Part shown: piece after piece, positions 9,748 through 19,218 of the stretch
Layout: each line of letters opens with the position of its first letter
Position numbering within the stretch: position 1 is the first letter of the stretch
Assembly (NCBI RefSeq): GCF_024606225.1
Contig: NZ_JAGRPU010000029.1
Span: 1-64,000 of the forward strand
From: Endozoicomonas sp. ISHI1
Lineage (GTDB): Bacteria; Pseudomonadota; Gammaproteobacteria; Pseudomonadales; Endozoicomonadaceae
Direction: 5' to 3'
DNA: 64,000 nt
Position numbers and translations under genes: made by a program
Notes under the pieces: generated by a model
Databases searched by the model: none
What the model was told of the DNA's origin: nothing
The model's input: the letters and a program-made list of their open reading frames with translations, nothing else

Positions 9748-9795
9748 GAGTTTTCCAGGTGCTTTCTTGGCAATGGCATTCTTAAGCTATGGCAT

Positions 9796-10692
9796 TTAGC
9801 CGTAACGGCCGGTTATATAGTCTTCAGTTTGTTTCTGTTGCGGGTTTGTGAACAGCGTATCCGTATCATCGAATTCAATGAGCTTACCCATATACATAAA
9901 TGCTGTGTAGTCTGAGACACGAGCTGCCTGTTGCATATTGTGGGTAACGATAGCGATGGTGAACCTGGACTTGAGCTTGTTAATCAGTTCTTCGATTTTT
10001 AACGTTGAAATAGGATCCAGGGCTGAAGCCGGTTCGTCCAGCAGAAGAACTTCTGGCTCTACCGCAATTGTGCGGGCAATAACCAGACGCTGTTGCTGCC
10101 CACCCGACATGCCCAGGGCGCTTTCATGCAGGCGATCCTTAACCTCGTCCCAAAGTGCCGCACTGCGTAAAGCCCATTCAACGACTTCATCCAGAATACG
10201 CTTTTTGTTGATGCCCTGAATGCGCAGACCGTAGGCGACATTTTCATAGACACTCTTCGGGAAGGGGTTTGGCTTCTGGAATACCATGCCAACGCGGCGG
10301 CGTAAATCCGCGACATTGACACCCTGCTGATAAATATTCTGGTCATCCAGCTGAATGGCACCTTCGATGCGGCAGCCTTCAACCAGATCGTTCATTCTGT
10401 TCATACTTCGCAACAGAGTCGATTTACCACAGCCTGATGGACCAATGAAAGCAGTGACCCTGCGTTTCGGGATGGTCAGGGAGATATCGTGCAGAGCCTG
10501 CTTCTCACCATAAAACAGGTTCAAATTCCTGATATCCAGACATTTTTCTTCCTGTTCCAGACTGAGCTTACGACGGCTGCGTCCCAGACTCTCGAGGTTA
10601 AACGCCGGTGTTGAGCTGGTCTCAGGAGTGACTCTGCTCTGTTTGTTCTCTGTCCGGGTGGGTGTATTCAAATCCAGTGCCTCATCCAGCAT
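9796..10692 (-). CDS. pstB: Phosphate ABC transporter ATP-binding protein PstB
   Basis: This 298-residue ATPase of the high-affinity phosphate importer has Walker [10 protein letters not shown] at about residue 82, signature MSGGQQQR at about 193, Walker [13 protein letters not shown] at about 216 and the H-loop THN. The region [14 protein letters not shown] is typical of PstB. The N-terminus carries about 45 extra residues before the ABC domain, compared with the roughly 257-residue E. coli protein. Similar extensions occur in marine gammaproteobacteria. It is third in the operon, 91 bp after pstA. Confidence 0.97.
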   Translation of the reverse strand: MLDEALDLNTPTRTENKQSRVTPETSSTPAFNLESLGRSRRKLSLEQEEKCLDIRNLNLFYGEKQALHDISLTIPKRRVTAFIGPSGCGKSTLLRSMNRMNDLVEGCRIEGAIQLDDQNIYQQGVNVADLRRRVGMVFQKPNPFPKSVYENVAYGLRIQGINKKRILDEVVEWALRSAALWDEVKDRLHESALGMSGGQQQRLVIARTIAVEPEVLLLDEPASALDPISTLKIEELINKLKSRFTIAIVTHNMQQAARVSDYTAFMYMGKLIEFDDTDTLFTNPQQKQTEDYITGRYG

Positions 10693-10783
10693 GATGTTAC
10701 CTTTAATACGTAATTAAACCTTCCTGGCACACTCAGGGAAACTTTTTTATAGCTCAAGGCTGTTTTTTTGTAGCGAATCAGTC

Positions 10784-12448
10784 TCATGCTTCCAGGCTCT
10801 TGTATTTTTCACGCAAATGGTTGCGAATAGCCACTGCTGAAAGGTTAAGAACCGCAATGACAATAACCAGAAGAAGAGCTGTGGCGTAAACCAGTGGTCT
10901 GGCCGCTTCTACATTAGGACTCTGGAAGCCGACATCGTATATGTGGAAGCCCAGGTGCATGAATTTCTGATCCAGATGCAGGAATGGATAATTACTATCC
11001 AGAGGTAAACTGGGAGCCAGCTTAACCACACCCACCAGCATCAGGGGCGCAACCTCACCAGCCGCACGGGCAACAGCAAGAATCAACCCTGTCATCATGG
11101 CAGGACTGGCCATAGGCAGAACGACACGCCAAAGTGTTTCTGCTTTGGTCGCCCCCAGTGCCAGACTGCCCTCACGGACCGAGCTTGGAATGCGTGAAAG
11201 CCCCTCTTCTGTGGCAACAATGACAACGGGTAATGTTAATAAGGCCAGAGTAATTGATGCCCAGAGTAACCCGGGAGTACCAAAGGTCGGTGCTGGCAAA
11301 GCTTCCTGAAAGAACACCTGATCAATTTGGCTACCGGCAAAGTAGATGAAGAAACCGAGGCCAAATACACCGTAGACAATGGAAGGGACACCGGCCAGAT
11401 TATTTACGGCTACGCGAATGGTTCGTGTCAGCCAGCCCTGATTAGCATATTCCCGGAGGTAGACAGCCGCTATTACACCAAAGGGAGTCACGATGATCGA
11501 CATTAGAATCACCATCATGACAGTACCGAAAATGGCTGGGAAAACGCCTCCTTCTGTGTTCGCCTCTCTGGGGTCGTCAGTGATAAATTCGCCGACCTTG
11601 TCGAGATAAAAAAGCATTTTCTGGCTCAGGGTCATGGCATTAGGTTTATAGGCCCGAACGATTTTGCCAAAAGATTGCTCAATCTCTATACCATCAACGG
11701 TTGTAGCCACCAGACTGTCACGGTTGAAAGCGACATACAAATCACCCAGTCTGGCTTCCATCACCTTATACTCAGCTTGATAGACCTTCCGTTGCGCTTC
11801 GATATCCGCAAGCGCTTGAGGGGTGGCTGTACCATCGAGTTCGAGGGCTCGCTGTTCAAGACGGAGGCGTTCCAGTTTAGCGTTAACGGAGCCTATTTCG
11901 TGCTTTTCAATGGCGTAGATTTCATTGTAGATAGATAGAGCTCTATTCAGCCTCTTCTGGAACTCTGGCCAAGCCGCATCGCCTTCTACAACGACGTTGC
12001 CGTCCTGTTTTATGCTGTTTAGATAACCGTAGAAATTACCCCACTCACGGCGTTCCAGGGCAACGATATTTTCAGGATAACGGCGATTCTCTAGCCAACG
12101 ATCAATCACCCAGGCAAAGTCTGAGCCTGAGACATCTCTGTTACCGACTTTCAGCAAATCACGAGTCAGTGTTTCCACGCCCTCCGGAACCGGGAGACCC
12201 GCCGCTTCAATACGGGTTGCAGAAACGGTTTCCGTGTCTGCTATTTCTCCAGCGATCAACCGGGATTCCTGACCGGGAGGGGCGTAGTCTGCCACCAGAA
12301 TTTGTCCAGGCCAGAAGTGACCGAGACCGCGGATTGCAATCAGACCCAGAAGACCGACAACAAGAATGACACTGATGGCGACCGCTCCGGCATTCAGCCA
12401 GACCCAGGGGGAACCCGTTTGATACCACTTGCTTATTTTATTGCTCAT
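10784..12448 (-). CDS. pstA: Phosphate ABC transporter permease PstA (long form)
   Basis: At 554 residues this inner-membrane permease is much longer than the roughly 300-residue E. coli PstA. One helix near the N-terminus (VAISVILVVGLLGLIAIRGL) is followed by a large, Glu-rich, probably coiled periplasmic insert to about residue 300. The canonical permease domain then follows, with the EAA-type loop REGSLALGATKAETLWRVVL, where PstB docks. The long form paired with a long PstC is known from Vibrio and related marine bacteria. The start is 15 bp after the pstC stop, so the two are co-translated or nearly so. Confidence 0.95.
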   Translation of the reverse strand: MSNKISKWYQTGSPWVWLNAGAVAISVILVVGLLGLIAIRGLGHFWPGQILVADYAPPGQESRLIAGEIADTETVSATRIEAAGLPVPEGVETLTRDLLKVGNRDVSGSDFAWVIDRWLENRRYPENIVALERREWGNFYGYLNSIKQDGNVVVEGDAAWPEFQKRLNRALSIYNEIYAIEKHEIGSVNAKLERLRLEQRALELDGTATPQALADIEAQRKVYQAEYKVMEARLGDLYVAFNRDSLVATTVDGIEIEQSFGKIVRAYKPNAMTLSQKMLFYLDKVGEFITDDPREANTEGGVFPAIFGTVMMVILMSIIVTPFGVIAAVYLREYANQGWLTRTIRVAVNNLAGVPSIVYGVFGLGFFIYFAGSQIDQVFFQEALPAPTFGTPGLLWASITLALLTLPVVIVATEEGLSRIPSSVREGSLALGATKAETLWRVVLPMASPAMMTGLILAVARAAGEVAPLMLVGVVKLAPSLPLDSNYPFLHLDQKFMHLGFHIYDVGFQSPNVEAARPLVYATALLLVIVIAVLNLSAVAIRNHLREKYKSLEA

Positions 12449-12463
12449 GTTCCGGCTCCTTCC

Positions 12464-14737
12464 TTAAAGCGAACTGTACTTCTTGCGCAGTCGATGACGA
12501 ACCATCTCAGCAGCAGTATTAACCACAAAGGTGAAGAGGAAGAGCACCAGTGCAGCAAGGAACAAAATTCGATAGTGGCTGCTGCCCACTTCAGATTCCG
12601 GCATTTCTACAGCAATATTGGCAGCCAGGGTTCTCATGCCCTCAAAGATATTGGCGTCCATGATTGGCGTATTGCCGGTAGCCATCAGTACAATCATCGT
12701 TTCGCCCACGGCACGGCCCATACCAATCATCACGGCAGAGAATATGCCCGGGCTGGCGGTCAACAATACAACACGCACCAATGTCTGCCAGGGCGTCGCA
12801 CCCAGTGCCAGAGATCCATAGCTCAGATGTTTGGGAACGCTGAAAATGGCATCCTCTGCGATAGAGAAGATGGTGGGAATCACTGCAAACCCCATAGCCA
12901 GTCCTACGACCAGAGCATTACGTTGATCGTAAGGAATATCCAGCTCAGACGTCAGCCAGGTTCTCAGGTCGCCATTAAAGAGGGCGGCTTCAATGGTTCC
13001 ATTAAGATTCATGGCAATGGCACCACTGATCAGCACAACAGGGATCAGCAAGGCCGCTTGCCAACCTTCCGGAATAGCGTGACGAATTCGACCGGGCATC
13101 GAGTCCCAGGCAAAAGCAAAGAGCAAAATGCCTATCGGAACAATCAGCAAGAGCGCAAATATTCCCGCCAGACTGTTTTCGATCAGGGGCGCCAGCCAGA
13201 GACCGGCCAGAAAACCCAGAATGACCGTGGGCAGCGCTTCCATCAATTCAATCACAGGCTTTACTTTACGGCGCATGGCAGGTGCCATGAAATAAGCCGT
13301 ATAGACGGCTCCGGCTATTGCCAGAGGTGTGGCCAGTAACATGGCGTAAAAGGCGGCCTTGAGAGTGCCGAAGGCCAAAGGGGTCAGGCTCAGCTTTGGC
13401 TCAAAGTCATTATTCGATGCGGATGACTGCCAGATGTATTCTGGCTTCTCATAGCCTTCATACCAGACTTTACCCCAGAGAGCCGACATGGATACTTCCG
13501 GATGCTCATTGTCAACATGCCAGAATTCGGTAGAGCCATTGCTACTCACCAGCATATAGTTGCTTCGGGGGGCAATAACCAGTTGCTCAACAGGGCCGTT
13601 GGTCAACTTCTCAGTCAACAGGGTTCTGTTGGCTGTGGTGTAAAAAATGCCAACATTGCCCTTATCATCCGCTGCCAGAAACCCCTTTCGGCGATGCTCA
13701 GGCACTATCTGTGTAATAGGTTCACCGGCCAGCTCGAACTCACGAACTCTTTGCAAGTGCCACTGGTTTTGTTCGTCTCTGACCATGAACCACTGGCTGA
13801 CCATGCCAGTTTCATCGCCTATCAGCAGAGAAACTCCACCCAGCAGGAACGTCATGGTCGTTACTCTGGCGGAGTCGGTAGTCAGATCAGTTTCTGAAAC
13901 GACGTGAGGCTCATTAATGTTGCTGATATCGATCAATGTCAGGCCGTCGGCACCAGACTGAACGAAAAGCCAATGCTGATCCGGAGCAATGAGGACATCG
14001 TGAATAGACCCATTCACTGCAGGCAGGATGATCGTTTCTTCTTCCAGCGTGACTTCTTCCGTCAGGAAGTCTTCTTCCTTGGTAAAAGCGGTCATATAGA
14101 GGCGCTTGTCACCATAACCGGTGAGCAACAGTTGAGTTTCACTGTCACTGATACTCAGGTGTGAAACAGCCTGGTTAGCCGCTACCAGATCAATCGCTTC
14201 TTCACCGTATGGGTAGGTGACCTTGGGTGTGATCAAACGCTTGTCATCAGGCCAGGTAATTTGGTAAGCATGCTTGAAAATAATGACCTGACCGTTGCTG
14301 AGACCGGCTGCCAGCAGGTTGTTGTCGGATGGTGCACTTGTAATTGTGGTAACTGAGGTTCCGGCAGGAAGGGGCAGGGAATAGCGATATTTCTGCTCTC
14401 CGGTTTGGGTGGATGCAAAAGTCAGGGCCCCGTCGGCAGTGATGGAGAACGCCAGTTCAGCCTGTTCTTCCATGCTCTGATAGAGCGGGCGCTGCTCCCC
14501 GGCAATCGTCTGTGTCCAGGTACTGGTGGGTTCAATTTCTGCACTTTTGAACAAGGGCGCTACTTCATAAAGGAGGTAGATAAAGATCAGAAGGATGGCG
14601 GCAATAACACCAAGACCACCTACCGCTACACCCCAGCGGGTCAGGTAATCTTTGAAAAAGCGAAGTGACTGATGACGTTTATGAGCCGGGGTGTTGTAAT
14701 CGACACCAGGGCTGTCTTCTATTGTTGGTTGATACAT
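12464..14737 (-). CDS. pstC: Phosphate ABC transporter permease PstC (long form)
   Basis: This 757-residue permease has a first membrane helix at about residues 33-55 and then a roughly 400-residue periplasmic domain rich in beta strands with WD/propeller-like repeats (SDSETQLLLTGYGDKRLY; LIDISNINEPHVVSE). The permease domain occupies about 460-750, with the loop SYGSLALGATPWQTLVRVVL. It forms a heterodimeric channel with PstA and takes phosphate from PstS. It is the first gene of the operon, with a Pho box 44 bp upstream of the ATG, so PhoB activation under phosphate limitation is expected. Confidence 0.95.
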   Translation of the reverse strand: MYQPTIEDSPGVDYNTPAHKRHQSLRFFKDYLTRWGVAVGGLGVIAAILLIFIYLLYEVAPLFKSAEIEPTSTWTQTIAGEQRPLYQSMEEQAELAFSITADGALTFASTQTGEQKYRYSLPLPAGTSVTTITSAPSDNNLLAAGLSNGQVIIFKHAYQITWPDDKRLITPKVTYPYGEEAIDLVAANQAVSHLSISDSETQLLLTGYGDKRLYMTAFTKEEDFLTEEVTLEEETIILPAVNGSIHDVLIAPDQHWLFVQSGADGLTLIDISNINEPHVVSETDLTTDSARVTTMTFLLGGVSLLIGDETGMVSQWFMVRDEQNQWHLQRVREFELAGEPITQIVPEHRRKGFLAADDKGNVGIFYTTANRTLLTEKLTNGPVEQLVIAPRSNYMLVSSNGSTEFWHVDNEHPEVSMSALWGKVWYEGYEKPEYIWQSSASNNDFEPKLSLTPLAFGTLKAAFYAMLLATPLAIAGAVYTAYFMAPAMRRKVKPVIELMEALPTVILGFLAGLWLAPLIENSLAGIFALLLIVPIGILLFAFAWDSMPGRIRHAIPEGWQAALLIPVVLISGAIAMNLNGTIEAALFNGDLRTWLTSELDIPYDQRNALVVGLAMGFAVIPTIFSIAEDAIFSVPKHLSYGSLALGATPWQTLVRVVLLTASPGIFSAVMIGMGRAVGETMIVLMATGNTPIMDANIFEGMRTLAANIAVEMPESEVGSSHYRILFLAALVLFLFTFVVNTAAEMVRHRLRKKYSSL

Positions 14738-14780
14738 GGCACTGGTCGCAGAGATTATTGAGCGTACCTTAAAAGGTCTG

Positions 14781-14799
14781 TGTTACAGAAATATGACAA
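14781..14799 (-). promoter_or_regulatory. Pho box upstream of pstC
   Basis: Read on the minus strand, the 19 bases TTGTCATATTTCTGTAACA match the PhoB consensus of two CTGTCA-type heptamers 11 bp apart. The site lies 44 bp before the pstC start codon, where PhoB would replace a poor -35 element. Confidence 0.75.
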
Positions 14800-15045
14800 A
14801 ATTGAAAAAAATGAGAGCCAAACTGCAGCTCTCAGTATCTCAAAACGGTATCCCCGTCAGTGTCGATAAACAGTCGTGACCGAATGAACTGTCTGAAAAG
14901 CGCTGCAGCCAACTTACACTCTATTTCGATACTTATAGTACATCCACTTTTACTGGTCTTTGCTTTTTGGTTTTTCCTGAAAGAAGGCGAGCTGCGCAGT
15001 GAGTGCTGATGGGATTGCTAACTTTTGAGCAAGCGCCCACGTACT

Positions 15046-17661
15046 ATGAGCTACACTGAGGCTCCGACTGAAGAAAAGCGAAAATTTGTGTGCAACTTAA
15101 AACTGTTTTCCTTCGTATGTACACTCTTGCTCTCTACGGCCATCAGTGGACTTGCTGCTGCCAACTCTCGGGGACGTACGCTCATCGTTGCAAGTGGGAC
15201 ATATGATCAAGAGGGATGTCTGGTACCCGAATTTGTCTGCTTTTTTCCTGAAGGCTCTCTGCCCTCGCTTGAAGAAACCCTGTTCGTCACCAACGCTTAT
15301 TATATTGGCAGGGTGCCAATGGCTGAAGGTTCATGTAGCTGTTATTTCCTGAATGGCGATCTCGACATTCCCTCAATGGAAGAAGGAAACTTCTTGTGTA
15401 TCGACCCCGAATTGCAGGCAGATGGAACCGCCAATGGCGAGGGTGATGGGGTTACAGATAGCTATGAAGCAGCGCAGGCAGGAACGCAATGGTTCTATAT
15501 ATCCTCACCGGTCTGGTCAATTGATGATGGCACGGGTTCATTTGTCCAGCAGCTTGGCTCCCTCCTGTCATCTTTGTGGCAGTGGCTGATGTCTTCAGAT
15601 AATTTTTATGAGAAAAGAGAGAAAAATAGCACGAGCTCCGCACTGCCAGAATCGCCCTCATCAGCACCTGAACGCGCCTTGCGATTATCAGGAAGTGGAT
15701 TTCCACCCGACCCACCAACACCTCCTCCATTTATACCCGGCATTCCTGGCAAGGGATTGCTTAATATGCCCGACTGGCAGTTTGACTACCTGTTGGCTCT
15801 GGCCGGGATCAGCCAGCGGGCAAAACAGTGGTTTCATAATGGATATCTCACCACTTCCAATGCATCCCGACAATTCGTCAGCGACACAGATTTATCTGCG
15901 GCTTTAACAGGGATTTCCCAGAAGAAGGCATTCAATAAGTCTTTATTCAGCCAGGTACCGCTGGATGCCTCGGAACTACTTGCTCAACTATCAGGGAAAG
16001 GTTTGCCGGGTTTTGGGCAGGTGCATCAGTCAGAAACAGTTATGTTGTATCCCGTATTTATGCTGCCTCAATCTGATTCGAATGACTTTGAAGAAGCGCA
16101 GGAGGTTGAATATGCTGGAAAAACTTGCAGCGTATGCCTGCTTAATTTTGAACAATCTGACGACGTGGTGAAAACATCATGTATGCATCTGTTCCATATG
16201 GACTGCATGAGACCGCGGCTAACAACAGAAGCTAATGGGCAAATAAATCCTTACTGCCCAATCTGTCGGCATGATCTGAGTGCTCTGAGTCGCTTTCTGA
16301 TCCGGAAAGAGATCCTGAAAGAGGCCCTGAAAGAAATGCAAGAGGTGACTCACCTTCTGAAGGACATGCTGTTAGGTAGAGGGACCTGGCCTGAAAATGA
16401 CAGGCATGTCTATGAAAGGTTGATTCGTGCAGGAGGCAGCAATGATCCGGACATTGCTGAGCAGATACAGGCACTTTGGCCATTAGTTAATTTTTACTCT
16501 GTGCGGCATCTGGTGTCGCAAGTGCAGGCAGGGAGAGCAACCTGGCCTGAAAATGATGGGCATATCTTTTTAGAATTGAGAATGGCAGAAGGTGTCAATG
16601 ATCCGGACATTGCTGAGCAGGCGCGGGCACTTTTGCCGTCAGTTAGTTTGTACTCCTTGCATCATCTGATGTCACACATTGAGGCAGGGAGAAAGCCCTG
16701 GCCTGACGATGACCGTGTTATCGCTCTAAGATTGAGAACGGCACAAGGTAGCAATGATCCGGCCATTGTTGAGCAGTCACGGGCACTTAAGCCGACAATC
16801 TGTTTGCACTTCGTGCAGCATCTGGTGTCACAAATGCAGGCTGGAACAGGGGTCTGGCCTGAAGATGACCATAGTGTTTTCGTAATGCTGAATATTGCGA
16901 TACTTGGTACTGATGCAACCACTATTGAGGCATGGAGGGTATTAAATCCCGATAGTATACCTACTGCTGGGCGGGCAAGGGCACTTTATCCATTGGCGAA
17001 ATTGTACTCTGCCAAGCATCTGGTTTCAGAAGTGCAGGCAGGGAGAAGGAGCTGGCCCGGAGATGAAAGTTATGTCCATCTGGGATCGTTGAGAAGCTTG
17101 GTAGATAGCGCTGATCCGGCTATTGCTGAGCAGGCACAGGCCATTTATCCATTAGCTAATTTGTACGCTGCGCAGTATCAGGTGGCACAGATACAGGCAA
17201 GGAGAGAGAGATGGCCTGATGATGACAGGTATATCCATAAAAGGTTGGGTATTGCAAAAGGTAGCAATGATCCGGCCATAGCTCAGCAGGCCGAGGCACT
17301 TGAGCCATTAATTAATTTTTACTCTGTGCGGCATTTTGTGTCACTAGTGCAGGCGGGGAAAAAGTTCTGGCCTGATAAGGACAGTTACATCTATACAAGG
17401 TTGAGAAGTGCACAAGGGTGCGATGATCCGGTCATAGCCGAGCAAGCACGGGCGCTTGAGCCAGCCGTTAATTTGTGCTCCGTGCAGGATCTGGTGTCAC
17501 AAATGCAGATAGGAAGAAGGACCTGCTGGCCTGAAGATGATAATAATGTCTATGTGAGGTTGAGCAATGCAGAAGGTAGTAATGATAGGACCGTTGCCCG
17601 GCGGGCACGGGCACTCAGGCCATTAGTTGATCAATATAAGAGCAAGTCGTCAGGTAATTGA
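15046..17661 (+). CDS. Secreted RING-H2 finger protein with eight WP-D repeats (eukaryote-like, putative E3 ubiquitin ligase)
   Basis: The 871-residue product begins with a long charged n-region and a hydrophobic helix (LFSFVCTLLLSTAISGLAAA, about 23-42) that looks like a Sec signal. The N-terminal 340 residues are unrecognised and contain a Pro-rich stretch (PPDPPTPPPF). At about 361-408 the Cys/His pattern C-x2-C-x14-C-x-H-x2-H-x2-C-x16-C-x2-C (CSVC ... SCMHLFHMDC ... CPIC) is a textbook RING-H2 domain, the E2-binding module of eukaryotic E3 ubiquitin ligases. After it come eight copies of a roughly 52-residue repeat with the core W-P-[DEG]-x-[DE] and NDP-x-IAEQA. An in-frame TTG at 15025 is an alternative start; neither start has a good ribosome site. 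RING domains are rare in bacteria and usually belong to host-directed effectors. The ubiquitin-ligase role is inference. Confidence 0.85.
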   Translation: MSYTEAPTEEKRKFVCNLKLFSFVCTLLLSTAISGLAAANSRGRTLIVASGTYDQEGCLVPEFVCFFPEGSLPSLEETLFVTNAYYIGRVPMAEGSCSCYFLNGDLDIPSMEEGNFLCIDPELQADGTANGEGDGVTDSYEAAQAGTQWFYISSPVWSIDDGTGSFVQQLGSLLSSLWQWLMSSDNFYEKREKNSTSSALPESPSSAPERALRLSGSGFPPDPPTPPPFIPGIPGKGLLNMPDWQFDYLLALAGISQRAKQWFHNGYLTTSNASRQFVSDTDLSAALTGISQKKAFNKSLFSQVPLDASELLAQLSGKGLPGFGQVHQSETVMLYPVFMLPQSDSNDFEEAQEVEYAGKTCSVCLLNFEQSDDVVKTSCMHLFHMDCMRPRLTTEANGQINPYCPICRHDLSALSRFLIRKEILKEALKEMQEVTHLLKDMLLGRGTWPENDRHVYERLIRAGGSNDPDIAEQIQALWPLVNFYSVRHLVSQVQAGRATWPENDGHIFLELRMAEGVNDPDIAEQARALLPSVSLYSLHHLMSHIEAGRKPWPDDDRVIALRLRTAQGSNDPAIVEQSRALKPTICLHFVQHLVSQMQAGTGVWPEDDHSVFVMLNIAILGTDATTIEAWRVLNPDSIPTAGRARALYPLAKLYSAKHLVSEVQAGRRSWPGDESYVHLGSLRSLVDSADPAIAEQAQAIYPLANLYAAQYQVAQIQARRERWPDDDRYIHKRLGIAKGSNDPAIAQQAEALEPLINFYSVRHFVSLVQAGKKFWPDKDSYIYTRLRSAQGCDDPVIAEQARALEPAVNLCSVQDLVSQMQIGRRTCWPEDDNNVYVRLSNAEGSNDRTVARRARALRPLVDQYKSKSSGN
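16374..17625 (+). repeat. Eight tandem ~156-bp repeats in the RING protein gene
   Basis: Each unit encodes about 52 residues with the pattern AL-x-P-x2-x-LYS-x2-HLVSQ-x-QAG-x3-WP-[DE]-[DN]-D, then a basic segment and GSNDP-x-IAEQ. The WP cores read GTWPEND, ATWPEND, KPWPDDD, GVWPEDD, RSWPGDE, ERWPDDD, KFWPDKD and TCWPEDD. The fourth unit is irregular and carries an insertion. The units look like helical-hairpin repeats, but I match them to no named family. Confidence 0.8.
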
Positions 17662-17837
17662 TTCCAGACTGCTTTTTCATGGATACCTCTTTGCTCCAAT
17701 GCTTGCTTGGCCTGTTCACTCTCTATTTGCGGGAAAAACAAAGCAATTAACTACAATCTACTTATGCCGCTATTGTTCATGCTTCACAGTAGATAGCCGC
17801 TGGCCGTAATAACGATAAAGTACAATGTGGAAATAAT

Positions 17838-19160
17838 ATGAACGCAGTGATTCTGGCTGTCGCCGTCATGCTCGCATTGAGTTTGTTGCGCGTGAATGTG
17901 GTTCTGGCGCTCTTTATTGGGGCTATGGCCGGGGGACTGATTGGAGGTCTGGATATTGTCCAGACGCTTGAGGCATTTTCAAGAGGCCTGGGCGGTGGTG
18001 TGGGCATTGCCATCAGTTACGCTATGCTGGGGGCTTTTGCCATGGCCATTGGTCGCTCCGGCATACCCGAGTGGATGGCCGGGAAGATCATTCGCAAAGT
18101 GAAAGGCAGCAACAATTCGCAGAATAATGTAAAGCTAAAATACAGTTTGTTCCTGACGCTTGTGTTGATGGCTTTTTCTTCCCAGAACTTGATACCTATC
18201 CATATAGCTTTTATTCCCATACTGATTCCTCCTTTGTTATCGGTATTCAGTGCTATGGCAATTGATCGTCGTCAGGTAGCCTGCCTTATTACCTTTGGAC
18301 TTACCGCGACCTACATGCTCTTCCCTATAGGGTTTGGCAGTGTGTATCTGAACCAGATTCTTGGTGGCAACCTCCATGAAAATGGGCTGGATATTGAATT
18401 GAGCCAGATGCCACTGGCGATGGCGATTCCCGTTTTTGGCATGTTTCTGGGATTACTGATAGCGGTTTTTTTCAGTTATCGAAAGCCGAGAGCCTATCGT
18501 GTAGAAGAAACCCTTTTGATCCACGGACAAGATGTTCAGTTAAGCAAGGCTGCCATCATTACCTCTGCCATTGCCATCGTGCTGGTGCTGGTAAGTCAGT
18601 TGATGACAGGTTCCATGGTTCTGGGGGCCGCAATGGGTTTTATTACAATGGTCATCGGGCGGGTAGTCTACTGGCGGGAAGCGGATGAGGTATTCAATGA
18701 GGGCCTGCGAATGATGGCCGTTTTTGGCTTCATCATGATCTCGGCCGCGGGCTTTGCGGAAGTGCTGCGTTCAACAAAAGATATTCCGGCACTGGTGAGT
18801 CAGGTGCAGATTTTTGTGGGAGGCAGTCAGGCCCTTGCGGCCATTCTTATGCTTCTGGTCGGTTTGCTAATCACGATGGGGATTGGCTCTTCGTTCTCAA
18901 CGGTTCCGATCATTGCCACCCTTTATGTGCCACTGGGTATGGAACTTGGTTTTACGCCACTGGCCGTAGCCTGTCTTGTGGGAGCCGCCGGAGCGTTAGG
19001 TGATGCAGGCTCTCCGGTTTCGGAATCCACCATTGGTCCCACCGCCGGTTTGAATGTGGATGGTCAGCACGACCACATTCGGGATTCGGTGATTCCTACC
19101 TTTCTGCACTTTAACATCCCGATGATCATTTTTGGCTGGATTGCCGCCATGATTCTCTGA
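17838..19160 (+). CDS. YuiF/NhaC-type Na+/H+ antiporter-family permease
   Basis: The 440-residue integral membrane protein has about eleven hydrophobic segments. Its N-terminus (NAVILAVAVMLALSLLRVNV) and the motif SYAMLGAFAMAIGRSGIP are typical of the Na+/H+ antiporter family that includes B. subtilis YuiF. A conserved C-terminal block, GAAGALGDAGSPVSESTIGP, is also characteristic. Some relatives are annotated as amino-acid permeases, so the substrate is uncertain. It follows the RING gene by 176 bp in the same direction and converges on pstS. The intervening gap holds no other supportable gene, and no strong ribosome site precedes the ATG. Confidence 0.85.
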   Translation: MNAVILAVAVMLALSLLRVNVVLALFIGAMAGGLIGGLDIVQTLEAFSRGLGGGVGIAISYAMLGAFAMAIGRSGIPEWMAGKIIRKVKGSNNSQNNVKLKYSLFLTLVLMAFSSQNLIPIHIAFIPILIPPLLSVFSAMAIDRRQVACLITFGLTATYMLFPIGFGSVYLNQILGGNLHENGLDIELSQMPLAMAIPVFGMFLGLLIAVFFSYRKPRAYRVEETLLIHGQDVQLSKAAIITSAIAIVLVLVSQLMTGSMVLGAAMGFITMVIGRVVYWREADEVFNEGLRMMAVFGFIMISAAGFAEVLRSTKDIPALVSQVQIFVGGSQALAAILMLLVGLLITMGIGSSFSTVPIIATLYVPLGMELGFTPLAVACLVGAAGALGDAGSPVSESTIGPTAGLNVDGQHDHIRDSVIPTFLHFNIPMIIFGWIAAMIL

Positions 19161-19162
19161 TT

Positions 19163-19196
19163 CCGAAAACACAAACAGGGCCAGATGGCCCCGTGC
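19163..19196 (-). terminator. Candidate terminator of pstS
   Basis: On the minus strand a GC-rich hairpin, GGGGCCATCTGGCCC, is followed by TGTTTGTGTTTT. It lies 23 bp past the pstS stop and just after the convergent antiporter gene. Confidence 0.6.
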
Positions 19197-19218
19197 GAAT
19201 CACTTATGAATCTGTGAA

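Noticed and set aside
12302-13339. A 345-codon plus-strand frame over pstC/pstA
   Set aside because: Antisense to two conserved permease genes, with atypical His/Gln-rich composition; a shadow of codon bias.
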